Positions 54,440-63,075 of a stretch of 64,000 nt of DNA are shown here, in pieces (position 1 is the stretch's first letter; each line of letters starts with the position of its first letter). Origin of the DNA: Bradyrhizobium sp. Ghvi (GTDB taxonomy: Bacteria > Pseudomonadota > Alphaproteobacteria > Rhizobiales > Xanthobacteraceae). Under the pieces are notes generated by a model that was not told the origin of the DNA, did no database searches, and saw nothing but the letters and a program-made list of their open reading frames with translations. The stretch is taken from the NCBI RefSeq assembly GCF_900115265.1, contig NZ_FOVU01000005.1, forward strand, positions 186,001 to 250,000. Direction: 5' to 3'. Position numbers and translations under genes: made by a program.

Positions 54440-54501
54440 CGTAGGGTGGGTTACGCCCTGCAGATGCACTTCGCGCATCTGCAGGGCTAACCCACTCTAC
54501 G
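54440..54501. repeat. Palindromic repeat element, copy 1
   Basis: The outer arms CGTAGGGTGGGTTA and TAACCCACTCTACG pair with one mismatch. Inside, GCCCTGCAGATGC (54455-54467) and GCATCTGCAGGGC form a perfect 13-base stem. It shares its outer arms with the element at 55728-55799. The M20 peptidase gene's TAG stop (54497-54499 complement) lies within the right arm. Confidence 0.85.
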
Positions 54502-55705
54502 ACCTCATCGTCGCGAGCTGTAGTGCAAGTGCACACGCCCGATCGTATTCGTCGAGATTGATCCACTCGTCGACCGTGTGCGCCTCGTTCTGGCCGGCAC
54601 CGAACGTCACGGTCGGAATGCCGTGGCGGACCATCCAGTTGGCATCCAGGCCGCCATTGGCAGCGCGCACGTTCGGCGTGCCGCCGACGGCGGACACGGC
54701 CTCGATCGCGCGCTTCACGACGGGCAGGTTCTCCTTCATGCGGAACGGATAATAGTCGGTCTCGGCCTTGAACTTGACCTTGCCGGACTTGCCTTGCGCG
54801 TTCGTGACTTTCTTCGCCGCCTTCTCGAACGCGGCCTTGTAGGCTTTCGTGATCTCCTTGAAGAACTTTCCGTCATGGCTGCGACATTCGCCGCGCACAT
54901 GCACGTAGTCGGTGACGACGTTGGTGGCATCGCCCGGGGGCCGGCCTTCGCCGCCGGTGACCGGGCCGACATTGCTGGTGCCCATCCGCGCGCTCGCGCC
55001 CTTGCCTTTCACCACCTTGCCGAACCAGCCGCCGGCCTTCACCTCGGCCAGCGCGAGCGCCATGATCATGGTCGCGGAGATGCCGCGTTCCGGCGCCACG
55101 CCGGCATGCGAGGCGCGGCCGAAAATCTCGACGGTCCAGCGGTCGGCGCCGACAGCGCCGATCACCACGTTGGAGGCCGAGCCGCCATCATAGTTGAAGG
55201 CCATCACGGGCGAGCCCAGCTCGTCCAGCTTGACGTGGCGCGCCCCATAGAGCCCGCTTTCCTCGCGCACGCAGAACAAGAGCGTGATCGGGGGATGATC
55301 GAGCTTCTGCTTTTCCAGCTCGGCCGCCAGCGTCACCAGCACGCCGCAGCCGCATCTGTTGTCGCCGCCGAGCGCGGTCTTGGCCTCGTTGACGATCTTG
55401 CGACCGGATTTCTTCGGCTTGGCGCCGGCGCAGAGCGGCACGGTGTCCATGTGGGTCATGAACATGATGCGCGGCTGGTTGTGCAGCGCGCCGCGGCCGG
55501 GCAGGTCGACGATGAGGTTGCCGGTTTCGGTCGGCACGGGGATGCGCGCGTTGGCATCGTCGAGCCGGATCGCCTTATCAGGCACGCCGACCTGCTTCAG
55601 CGCGGCAGCGAGCTCGCGCCCGATCGCCGCCTCCTGCCCGGTGACGCCCTCGACGGAGAGAAAGCGCATGAGACGGTCGGTGGCGGCCTTGGTGTCGACG
55701 GGCAT
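54497..55705 (-). CDS. M20-family metallopeptidase (peptidase T-like)
   Basis: This 402-aa peptidase has metal ligands in MTHMDTVPL (His, Asp), GGDNRCGCGV (Asp) and the catalytic REESGLYG (Glu-Glu). It would cleave di- or tripeptides. I prefer ATG 55705, seven bases after AAAGGA, to the ATG at 55711, which abuts that site. The N-terminal frame extension into the repeat at 55728-55799 is not coding. Its last codons and stop fall in the repeat at 54440-54501. Confidence 0.87.
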   Translation of the reverse strand: MPVDTKAATDRLMRFLSVEGVTGQEAAIGRELAAALKQVGVPDKAIRLDDANARIPVPTETGNLIVDLPGRGALHNQPRIMFMTHMDTVPLCAGAKPKKSGRKIVNEAKTALGGDNRCGCGVLVTLAAELEKQKLDHPPITLLFCVREESGLYGARHVKLDELGSPVMAFNYDGGSASNVVIGAVGADRWTVEIFGRASHAGVAPERGISATMIMALALAEVKAGGWFGKVVKGKGASARMGTSNVGPVTGGEGRPPGDATNVVTDYVHVRGECRSHDGKFFKEITKAYKAAFEKAAKKVTNAQGKSGKVKFKAETDYYPFRMKENLPVVKRAIEAVSAVGGTPNVRAANGGLDANWMVRHGIPTVTFGAGQNEAHTVDEWINLDEYDRACALALQLATMRS

Positions 55706-55727
55706 GGGCATTCCTTTGATGCGCGGA

Positions 55728-55799
55728 TTCGTAGGGTGGGTTACGCCCAACGAACTGCGCGTCGCGCAGTCGCAAGGCTAATCTAACCCACCCTACGAA
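55728..55799. repeat. Palindromic repeat element, copy 2
   Basis: The arms TTCGTAGGGTGGGTTA (55728-55743) and TAACCCACCCTACGAA (55784-55799) are perfect 16-base inverted copies, with a smaller hairpin (ACTGCGC-gtc-GCGCAGT) inside. The family matches copy 1. The right arm supplies the TAG stop of the MFS transporter gene, which ends at 55793. Confidence 0.88.
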
Positions 55800-57034
55800 G
55801 TCGACGAGGTGTAAGTCAAAAAGATCACCACCCCCGCAACCAGCGCCGCCGCCATGAACAGCAGCACGGCCGGCAATCCTGCGACCGCCGCGACCGCGCC
55901 GGTGAGCGACTGCATCAAGGCGGTGCCGAGGAAGAAGGCGAGGTTCACCGCCGCGAGCGCCTTGCCCGCGACTTGCGCGTCGACCAGCTGCCGGCACATG
56001 CCGAACAGCAGCGGCTGGGCCGAGGAGGCGAGCCCGATCAGCACGAACAGCGTCAGGTCATATTGCGGCGGCATGACCGGTACGCCGAACAGCCATGCGA
56101 CCGCATAATGCGGCGCTCCCAACGCCATCAGCATCACCAGCAGCGCCGCCAGCGTGTGCGCGCCGGCCACGAGCTCCCTGCGGCGGCCGATCCTGCGATC
56201 GATCATGCCCATGCAAAGGGGGCCTGCGATCATCGCCAGCGTATAGGCGCCGAGCTGGTTGCCGGCCTCGACCCGCGTCAGTCCCTTGATCTGCATCAGC
56301 CACGGTCCGCCCCACAGCCCACGCAGCACCAGCGAGGTCGCGAGCGACACCAGCGCCAGCGCGATGAGCCCGCGCAAGGGGCGCGACAGCCCGAGCCTGA
56401 GCACCTCGATCATCTGCGATAGCGGCGAGGAGTCGTCCTTGTGCTCGGCCGGCTGGTTCGGCACCAGCGCGAACACCGCGAGCGCCACCACGACGCCGCC
56501 TGTTGCGGCGATCCAGAATCCGGCGCGCCAGCCGTACGTGTCGACCACGAAGGCTAGCGGGCTCGCGGACAGCAGCATGCCGATATTGCCGATCGACAGG
56601 ATCGCGCCCGACCACAGACCGAAGCGCGCCGCCGACAATTGCTTGGCCGCCAGCGTCATCGGGCACATCAGCATGCCCGAGGTGGCAATTCCGAGCAGCA
56701 GCTGCCCGAAGGCAAAGCTCGAAGGCCCCGTCGCAAAGCCCGAGGCGATCGCGCCGATCACGGTGCCCGCGAGCAGGCTGAGCGACACCGGCCGCACGCC
56801 AAAGCGGTCCATCGCCGCGCCGACCGGGATTTGCGAGGCCGCAAAGGCGAAATGATAGACCGAGGTGAGGCTCGCCAGCGCCTGCGGGTCAATGCGGAAA
56901 TCAGCTGCCATCAGGTCGAGGCTGAGCGCCGGGATGGTGCGCAGCAAGGTCGACAGCATGTGCCCGCAGGCGAGCGCGACCAGCGCGAAGATCAGCGTGC
57001 GGGTGCCATGTCCCGCCTCTTCACTGGCACTCAT
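55793..57034 (-). CDS. MFS transporter
   Basis: This 413-aa inner-membrane protein has about twelve hydrophobic helices and the family loop DRFGVRPVSL between helices 2 and 3, with a repeat of it as DRRIGRRREL in the second half. It probably exchanges a small metabolite with protons. It is the first gene of the minus-strand run MFS, M20 peptidase, enolase-superfamily enzyme and M20 amidohydrolase, suggesting uptake of a peptide-like or N-acyl compound. Its stop codon lies in a palindromic repeat. Confidence 0.88.
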   Translation of the reverse strand: MSASEEAGHGTRTLIFALVALACGHMLSTLLRTIPALSLDLMAADFRIDPQALASLTSVYHFAFAASQIPVGAAMDRFGVRPVSLSLLAGTVIGAIASGFATGPSSFAFGQLLLGIATSGMLMCPMTLAAKQLSAARFGLWSGAILSIGNIGMLLSASPLAFVVDTYGWRAGFWIAATGGVVVALAVFALVPNQPAEHKDDSSPLSQMIEVLRLGLSRPLRGLIALALVSLATSLVLRGLWGGPWLMQIKGLTRVEAGNQLGAYTLAMIAGPLCMGMIDRRIGRRRELVAGAHTLAALLVMLMALGAPHYAVAWLFGVPVMPPQYDLTLFVLIGLASSAQPLLFGMCRQLVDAQVAGKALAAVNLAFFLGTALMQSLTGAVAAVAGLPAVLLFMAAALVAGVVIFLTYTSSTS

Positions 57035-57311
57035 CAGCGTCCCATCCCCTGAGCTTTTTGCGTGCCGTACACGATCGGATGGCCCGTGCCAACCGCCGGA
57101 GGCAGGCGTTGGCGCAGGGCGGACCGGATCTGGGGACAGATCACGCCAGCAAAGGGTTTGGCAGCCGTTCCATGACGGCCGACCCCGGCGATCGAGCTCG
57201 GCCCGTTTCAGACGTCAGGCCGATGAACCGGCTCGACCGTCAAGACGTTGTCCTCGGGAAAACGTGGTATGATGGAGAGCAAGCGCTCCTGATCTGCGGT
57301 TGCCAGCGGTG

Positions 57312-58742
57312 ATGTCTTTGTCCGAGAGTACAAGCCAGACGACCAGTGACTCGGCCCGCCGGCAGCGGAGAAGAAGCAATTCCTTGCTGTTGGCTCTCGC
57401 GGTCGGGTTTCTTGTTTTTGGCGCGGCGTCGGGTGCCCTCTATTACGCGTTGCGGCCGCACGTGCTCCGCATCGCCGTGGGACCGCCGGGCAGCGACGAT
57501 GACAAGGTCATTCAGGCCATGGCTGATGCCTTCGCTGCCGAGAGCCGAACTGTCAGGCTGTCGCCGGTCAGGACCGAGGGGGCGGCGCAGTCCCTTGCCC
57601 TGCTTGGCGCCGGCAAGGCGGACCTGGCCGTCGGCCGCGGCGACCTGGACATGCCTGCCGAAGCGCAGCAAGTGGCGGTCGTGCGCAAGAACTTCGTTGT
57701 GCTGTGGGCGCCGTCCGGACTGGCAACCAAGCGCTCGAAGAAAAAGCCGACGCCGAAAATCAAGGAGGTTGCCGATCTCGCCGGCCATCATGTCGGCATC
57801 ATCGGCAAGACTCCGGCGAATGCCGCGTTGCTGCGAGTGATCCTGGGCGCTGCCGGGGTGGACGCCGACAAGGTCGCGGTGACGCACTTCGGCACTGAGC
57901 ATCTCGAGGAATTGGCGAGCGATCCCCATCTCGATGCCTTCATGGCGGTCGGGCCGCTCGACAGCAAGATCACATCGGACGCCATTGCTGCGACCGCGCG
58001 CCTGCGCGGCGAGCCGAAATTTCTCGCCGTCGAGACCTCGGAAGCGATCGCCTTGAAGCACCCCCGCTACGAATCCGAGGAGATTCCGCCCAGCGTCTTC
58101 AATGCCGAGCCAGCCTGGCCGGATGACAAGGTCGAGACGGTCAGTGTCAGCCATCTCATCGTGGCGAGAAAGGCCCTGTCCGAAACGACGGTCGCCGCTT
58201 TCTTTCGCGAGCTCTTTGCCGTTCGCCAGGCGATCGCCAGGCAGGTCCCCGGCGCTGCTCACATCACCAAGCCGGACCTCGAGAAGGACACGGAGCTGCC
58301 GGTCCATCGCGGAGCGGCAGCCGTGATCGACGGCAACGAACGCACCTTTCTCGACCGCTACGGCGATTACTTCTGGTTCGGGCTGCTGCTTCTGTCCGGC
58401 ATCGGCTCGGCCGCCGCCTGGCTGCGCCGCTATCTGAACCGCGACGAAAGAGAGGAAAACACCAGCCATCGCAGGAGAATCCTCGCCATGGTGTCCAGCG
58501 CGCGGACCGCGGAGTCCAACCAGCAGCTTGTGACCCTGCAGCGCGAGGCCGACGAGATCATCCGCGAAACACTTGCGTGCTACGATGACGGCGCGATCGA
58601 GGATGAGGAGCTTGCGGCATTCGGGCTGGTGCTCGAGCTGCTGAGCAACGCCATCGCCGAGAGGCGGACCACGTTGCAAAGCGCCAATGTCGAGACCGTG
58701 CGAGGGCCAGTGACAATGGCGCGAGGATCAGGCGGCGCGTAA
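57312..58742 (+). CDS. TAXI-family solute-binding protein with N- and C-terminal membrane anchors
   Basis: This 476-aa protein has a positively charged N-terminus (ARRQRRRSNS), a membrane helix (about residues 25-45) and a TAXI-type binding domain (IAVGPPGSDDDKVIQAMAD onward). A second membrane helix follows near residue 360 (FWFGLLLLSGIGSAAAWL), then a cytoplasmic helical tail of about 100 residues. Typical TAXI proteins are free periplasmic parts of TRAP transporters, but no TRAP permease is encoded here. It may be a membrane-tethered sensor or part of another complex. It starts at ATG 57312 with a weak ribosome site. Confidence 0.78.
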   Translation: MSLSESTSQTTSDSARRQRRRSNSLLLALAVGFLVFGAASGALYYALRPHVLRIAVGPPGSDDDKVIQAMADAFAAESRTVRLSPVRTEGAAQSLALLGAGKADLAVGRGDLDMPAEAQQVAVVRKNFVVLWAPSGLATKRSKKKPTPKIKEVADLAGHHVGIIGKTPANAALLRVILGAAGVDADKVAVTHFGTEHLEELASDPHLDAFMAVGPLDSKITSDAIAATARLRGEPKFLAVETSEAIALKHPRYESEEIPPSVFNAEPAWPDDKVETVSVSHLIVARKALSETTVAAFFRELFAVRQAIARQVPGAAHITKPDLEKDTELPVHRGAAAVIDGNERTFLDRYGDYFWFGLLLLSGIGSAAAWLRRYLNRDEREENTSHRRRILAMVSSARTAESNQQLVTLQREADEIIRETLACYDDGAIEDEELAAFGLVLELLSNAIAERRTTLQSANVETVRGPVTMARGSGGA

Positions 58743-58878
58743 ACCCTTCGTGAGGTCTCGGCCGGATCGACAAAGTCCGATAATTGCCTTCGCGGCCCTC
58801 GGCATCGCTGATGATGCGCAAGACGGAGCCGAACTGATTTCGCCAGGTGCCAATCCATGCCATGTCGGTTCTCCCTGG

Positions 58879-60384
58879 TCATTTGCGCGGCGCGACGCTG
58901 AGCCGGTGCAGCCGCTGCAGTTCCTTTTCGGCGTCCCTCATCAGGCCATGAGCCGCTTCGCGCTCATGGCCGACGATGAACCCCGACGCAAAAGCCTGGG
59001 CACGTCGGTTCGTCGGCGGCGCGGTCAACGCCGCCTCGGTCGCCAGCTCGCAATGCGCCATGAAGTCGTTGAGCGATCCCAGTGCGGATTGAATCTGCTT
59101 CAGTCGGCGGGAGAGGCTTGCGAGCTGCTTCTGGTCGCGATCGGCGTAGAGGCTCTCGAAGAAGTCAACGGCATAGCGGATCTTCTTGACCTTGATCCGC
59201 AGCTTGTGGCGCTGTCTCGGGTCGAGGTCGTCGAGGTGTTTCCCCTGCTTTTGCGCCTTCTTGATCCGTCGGTCGAGCACCTCGGCGGCGTAGGCGGCGA
59301 TCGTGCGCCCGCCATCGGAGCGGGATCGCCCGGTTTCGATCCACTCGATCACGTCGATCAGCAATCGGCGGTAGCGGGGCGATGCAATCGCGTCGCGCGC
59401 GCGGGCGAAGGCCGTCGTTCGCTGCCTGGAAAACCTCTTCTGGATCGCGCGGACGCCTCGTCTCGGCAGGCCCTGGCCGGCCACGGGCGCGATGCTCTCG
59501 TTGAGAAACACGTCGATCTCGCGCGCCGGCGCCAGCTCGCTCGTGAGCCATTTCAGCTCGCTCTTGATCCGCGCGGTGCTCGCGCGCGGCAGCATCTCCT
59601 TGAAGAGGGAGATCGCGGCCCGCAGCCGCCGCAAGCCGACACGCATCTGATGGACGCCTTCGGAGTCCATCGCGCGCACCGGATCGGCATTCGCCGTAAT
59701 CTGCCGCAGCGTCGAATGCGCGATGACGGAAAACGCCTCGCGCGCAGACAGCGCCGGTTTCAGCGCGATCGGTTCGGCATGCTGCGCGCCGCCGCCGCCT
59801 CCCGCGATCAGCTTGAAGCCCCGCTCGGATTTCGAACGCAGGTCGAGCTCGGCCCCCGTGGTGCGTTCGAGACGCCGCGCCAGGTGGAACAGATCTGCGA
59901 TGCGCCCGGACTTCAACTCCAGCTCGAGCTCGGAAACGGGTCGCGAGCGGCGTCCGGCACTGATCCGGCCGCGATCGAGCGCGAGTTCGATCTCGCTATT
60001 CCCGACCCGTTTCGCCTGTGCGGTGCGATGAATGTCGGTCTGGAACACCGGCTTGAGCTTGCGGGCAAGCTTTTTGGAGGCGAAGTCATCGAGCGGGGAA
60101 TTCTTCGCCTTGGCGAGATCGGGCTTCGCGCCGGCAATTTCGCTTTCCCATTCGCCGCGCGTCACGCCACCGGAGCCGCCCGCCTTCACGGTCTGCACAA
60201 AGCGGCCGTCCATCTTGCGTACCCGCAGCGTCGCGCCGTGGCGCCTGAGCTTGTGCTTGTTCGTATCGAAGTAGGTCGATAGGAGCGTCTGCTCGGACCG
60301 GTCGCGGCGCCGCCCGTGATTGCTCAAGACCGACGATATCCGCCGCGGCGCGATCCGGAATTTCAGTTCCGTCTCTGCGTTCAT
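58879..60384 (-). CDS. CYTH-CHAD domain protein
   Basis: This 501-aa protein has an N-terminal CYTH domain with the E-x-E-x-K motif (ETELKFRI, residues 3-8 region), a phosphate-binding tunnel fold, and a C-terminal CHAD domain (from about residue 225) rich in conserved His and Lys/Arg (MDSEGVHQMRVGLRRLRAA). CHAD domains bind polyphosphate and CYTH domains act on triphosphates. I place the start at ATG 60384, with GGAAGAG upstream. It converges on the TAXI gene after 136 bases. Confidence 0.88.
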   Translation of the reverse strand: MNAETELKFRIAPRRISSVLSNHGRRRDRSEQTLLSTYFDTNKHKLRRHGATLRVRKMDGRFVQTVKAGGSGGVTRGEWESEIAGAKPDLAKAKNSPLDDFASKKLARKLKPVFQTDIHRTAQAKRVGNSEIELALDRGRISAGRRSRPVSELELELKSGRIADLFHLARRLERTTGAELDLRSKSERGFKLIAGGGGGAQHAEPIALKPALSAREAFSVIAHSTLRQITANADPVRAMDSEGVHQMRVGLRRLRAAISLFKEMLPRASTARIKSELKWLTSELAPAREIDVFLNESIAPVAGQGLPRRGVRAIQKRFSRQRTTAFARARDAIASPRYRRLLIDVIEWIETGRSRSDGGRTIAAYAAEVLDRRIKKAQKQGKHLDDLDPRQRHKLRIKVKKIRYAVDFFESLYADRDQKQLASLSRRLKQIQSALGSLNDFMAHCELATEAALTAPPTNRRAQAFASGFIVGHEREAAHGLMRDAEKELQRLHRLSVAPRK

Positions 60385-60720
60385 GGCAAGCTCTTCCGTT
60401 GCCCAACCAAAGTGGCGCAGGCGCGGGAAGTTCCCCGCTTGCGAGCATTTTGGTTCGAGCAACGCGTGCGAGCTGCACGTCATCGAACGTCAGGGAACTC
60501 GCTGCGCGCGTGGTGATCGGAGCAGCGACACCGCACGATTGAATCAATGGGGCGTTCTTGTTGAAGCCAACGAGGCCATTGTCGAGATGAACAAAGGCAG
60601 GCGGCTCGCATGTGGAAAGAAGCGGAAGTGACGGCGCCACGAGATCAGTGATACTGTCGCCACAATCTGTGTGATTCAGGATTAGGAGCGTCCCGTTATA
60701 TTTCAGTCAAAGCAAGCCCA
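60385..60720. other. Intergenic stretch, no supported gene
   Basis: Open frames of 100-180 codons cross these 336 bases but none has a ribosome site, a recognisable domain or a sensible start. The region presumably holds the promoters of the CYTH-CHAD gene (minus) and the acetyltransferase (plus). I see no clear box. Confidence 0.45.
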
Positions 60721-61314
60721 ATGCAGCTCTTGACGCCGCGGCTCATCCTTAGGCCATGGACGGATTCAGACAGGCTGCCTTTTGCAAAAATGTCTGAAGA
60801 TCCTGACTTGATGGAATTCCTCCGTCCGCTGGCGACGCGGGCGGCAGCGGACGCTTGGATCGACTTCCAGAAGAGCCACCAGTCGTCTCACGGCTTTTGT
60901 ATGTGGGCCGTCGAGTCGAGCGCATCTGGCATATTCATGGGAGCGGTCGGACTCTTGCGGATTGGCTTTGCCGCACGATTCACGCCTGCGGTCGAAGTCG
61001 GGTGGCGGCTGGCCCGGCCGTTCTGGGGGCAGGGATTTGCCATCGAAGCTGCGCGAGCATCGTTCGGCTTTGGTTTTGAGCAGCTTCATCTCGCGGAGAT
61101 TGTTGCGCATGCAAGCATTCGAAATACGCGGTCCAGACGCCTGATGGCGAAGCTTGAGATGTCTCACGACCCTGCAGAGAACTTCGATCATCCCCGCATC
61201 CCGGAAGGTGATCCATTGCGGCCACAAGTTCTCTACCGGCTCACACGAGATGCATGGGTGTCGCCGATGAAGACGGCCTGCTCAGCTCTCGCACCTGTCG
61301 CGTCAAGCGCCTGA
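60721..61314 (+). CDS. GNAT-family N-acetyltransferase, RimJ/RimL type
   Basis: This 197-aa protein opens LLTPRLILRPWTDSDRLPF, the hallmark of the Acetyltransf_3 (RimJ/RimL) group. It continues with EVGWRLARPFWGQGFAIEA, where GQGFA is the acetyl-CoA loop, and NTRSRRLMAKL. It would acetylate an N-terminal amino group or small molecule. The ribosome site is weak. It lies alone before a gene-poor region. Confidence 0.87.
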   Translation: MQLLTPRLILRPWTDSDRLPFAKMSEDPDLMEFLRPLATRAAADAWIDFQKSHQSSHGFCMWAVESSASGIFMGAVGLLRIGFAARFTPAVEVGWRLARPFWGQGFAIEAARASFGFGFEQLHLAEIVAHASIRNTRSRRLMAKLEMSHDPAENFDHPRIPEGDPLRPQVLYRLTRDAWVSPMKTACSALAPVASSA

Positions 61315-61440
61315 AGCAGCATCCCAGGATGCGGCTTGGAGGGCGCCATGGCAGCGGCCTGGACGGTCCTGAAGTATTGTCGCCAACCCAGCGCTTCCAA
61401 GGCCGGAACGACGGCAGGTAAGCGCTTGTTTCCACGGCGC

Positions 61441-61512
61441 TATCTACATTAAATATAGCTATTAAATCTAGATAAATAAATTAAATAGAATATACTAGAT
61501 TTAATTGATAGA
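61441..61512. other. AT-rich island upstream of the H-NS-like gene
   Basis: About 70 bases made almost entirely of A and T (for example TTAAATATAGCTATTAAATC) interrupt GC-rich DNA. Such islands often hold promoters of horizontally gained genes and are preferred H-NS-type binding sites. The rest of 61315-61602 shows no gene. Confidence 0.5.
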
Positions 61513-61602
61513 ATGGAACCCGATGGCGTTCGAGTGGGTAGCACGCTCGGGGCGCCGCAGGAGCCGGGGGCCGGCTCAAAGCAAGTGGAGGAGCCCTTCA
61601 TC

Positions 61603-61905
61603 ATGGACCGGCGGCAATTGAATGGCATGTCCATTGATCGGTTGTGGGCCCTTCACACAAACCTCGATGAAGTCCTCACCGTGAGGCTAATTGCACTTAA
61701 AAGTGAACTTGAATTGCGCCTCGGAAAGCTTCGTCAGGACTATGATTGTGCGACCGTTCTGCACGAACGCGTTCGGGTGCTCGTTTGCCAGCTTGCTGAG
61801 CTCCAGAACCTCCAAGAGAGGGTGCAGAAAGCCCAGGAGAGGACCGTCTGCACCCACACGTATAAGGAAGCCGTCCGGATCGGGAGGCCGAGCTGCCGGC
61901 GCTGA
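61603..61905 (+). CDS. Truncated H-NS-like protein with a coiled-coil tail
   Basis: This 100-aa protein starts at ATG 61603 after GGAGGAG. Residues 1-45 (LNGMSIDRLWALHTNLDEVL onward) match the N-terminal oligomerisation part of the H-NS family found in Bradyrhizobium. The C-terminal DNA-binding motif of H-NS is missing. Instead residues about 47-80 form a helix (LHERVRVLVCQLAELQ) shared with two small proteins at 62282 and 62665. It could interfere with full-length H-NS-like proteins by forming mixed oligomers; that is inference. Confidence 0.65.
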   Translation: MDRRQLNGMSIDRLWALHTNLDEVLTVRLIALKSELELRLGKLRQDYDCATVLHERVRVLVCQLAELQNLQERVQKAQERTVCTHTYKEAVRIGRPSCRR

Positions 61906-62281
61906 TCTCTTTTGGCGTGCGTTGGTACAAGCCTTGAATTCGCTGCGTCGGAGCGGTCTCACCACAGTAGCATCGCCCAATGGTCGGCGCCTGAAAAGAG
62001 ATCGGTGGCGCGCAGGAAGCCTTGCGCTCCGTGGAATCGAAAAGTTGATCACTTGCGGCGCCACGCTTCCTCGACGCCATGCCACGCTTTCGACGCCACA
62101 CGCCAACGCATGCCGACGGCCGGCCGCACCCGCCTTCATTAACTTTTGGCTGAAGCAACATATGTTGAGGTCGGAACAACGCCGCGGGATTTTAATCTCG
62201 ATTGCATCATTTTCCCGATTGGTCCAATGGCGGGCCATGATCCAAGTTTTCTTCGAAGCTTGGTTTGGGGGCTTCCACGAC
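61906..62281. other. Gap without a supported gene
   Basis: A plus-strand open frame runs through these 376 bases, but its residues look like non-coding translation (Arg-rich, no domain), and minus frames are no better. The DNA becomes less GC-rich near 62150-62215. I see no repeats or RNA structure I can defend. Confidence 0.45.
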
Positions 62282-62461
62282 ATGCGAGAACATCATCGTC
62301 AAGCGGTTGATGCCGCTGTGCTGCTGCGTGAGCACCTGGAACAGCTCACGTCTCAACTGTGCGAACTGGAAAGTCTTCGCGTCCGCGTGCTTGAGGCGGA
62401 GCGGAGTGCTTCGGTCATCGCCGCAACCGCTCCGCCGGCTCCGCGACTTGCGAAGTGTTAA
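62282..62461 (+). CDS. Small coiled-coil hypothetical protein
   Basis: This 59-aa ORF starts MREHHRQAVDAAVLLREHLE and has a heptad-rich helix LTSQLCELESLRVRVLEAER, followed by an Ala/Pro tail ending in KC. GGGG lies about 10 bases before ATG 62282; an in-frame ATG at 62237 would add 15 hydrophobic residues. The helix matches the tails of the proteins at 61603 and 62665 position by position, which supports it as real coding sequence. Confidence 0.55.
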   Translation: MREHHRQAVDAAVLLREHLEQLTSQLCELESLRVRVLEAERSASVIAATAPPAPRLAKC

Positions 62462-62664
62462 AGCGAGGACGAGATCCCAAGCCACTCGCACGATCTGCGC
62501 AGTCATCGCGCGAAATGGCTTTGCGTTGCCTTGGCATGGCTGGACCTTGCTCGTACTGAGACCTTTCAGCACAAGGTCGAACCTCAGGCTGCGCGCTGGC
62601 AGCCCCCGCAAGCTTCATCGAGACCGCACCTACGTAGCGGGTACTTGTGACCGAGACGCAGGTC

Positions 62665-62868
62665 TCAGACGTGGAAGCAGTGGGGTCGCGTTCTCCAACG
62701 AACTCGGCTAGCCTTCCTGATTGATCCTCGCCTTCTTGGAAGTGCAGGGCCTAGTCTTCTTTGCTCGGCCTTCCGCACGCGGGATCGAAGGTCTTCCAGT
62801 TCTGATAGCTCAGAAGCGAGTGCATCAAGATCCTGGCGGAGGATAGCGGCCCAATCACGCTTACTCAT
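62665..62868 (-). CDS. Small coiled-coil hypothetical protein
   Basis: This 67-aa ORF begins MSKRDWAAILRQDLDALASE and continues with LSELEDLRSRVRKAEQRR, the same helix as in the neighbouring small proteins, then a basic Pro/Arg tail. GGGG lies about 7 bases before ATG 62868. The function is unknown; the shared helix suggests partners that mix in coiled coils. Confidence 0.55.
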   Translation of the reverse strand: MSKRDWAAILRQDLDALASELSELEDLRSRVRKAEQRRLGPALPRRRGSIRKASRVRWRTRPHCFHV

Positions 62869-63075
62869 GGAATGCCCCAGCCGACATTAAAAAGCGCGGG
62901 AAAAATATGCAACGCAGTACAACCTCTGCGCTGACGCTCGTCAAGTATGCAATCGAGAGGAAGTGCAAGTCGCAGGGTCAGTTACATTTCGTGATTGAAC
63001 CTTTTTAACATAATTTAATTCATTTAATTTGGACTATATTAAACTACCCCAAGTTGAAGGTCAGGGAGAAATGTG

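Noticed and set aside
54578..55786. 402-codon plus-strand frame
   Set aside because: It is antisense to the M20 peptidase, whose metal ligands identify the true frame.
58750..60282. 510-codon plus-strand frame
   Set aside because: It is antisense to the CYTH-CHAD gene and shows no motif.
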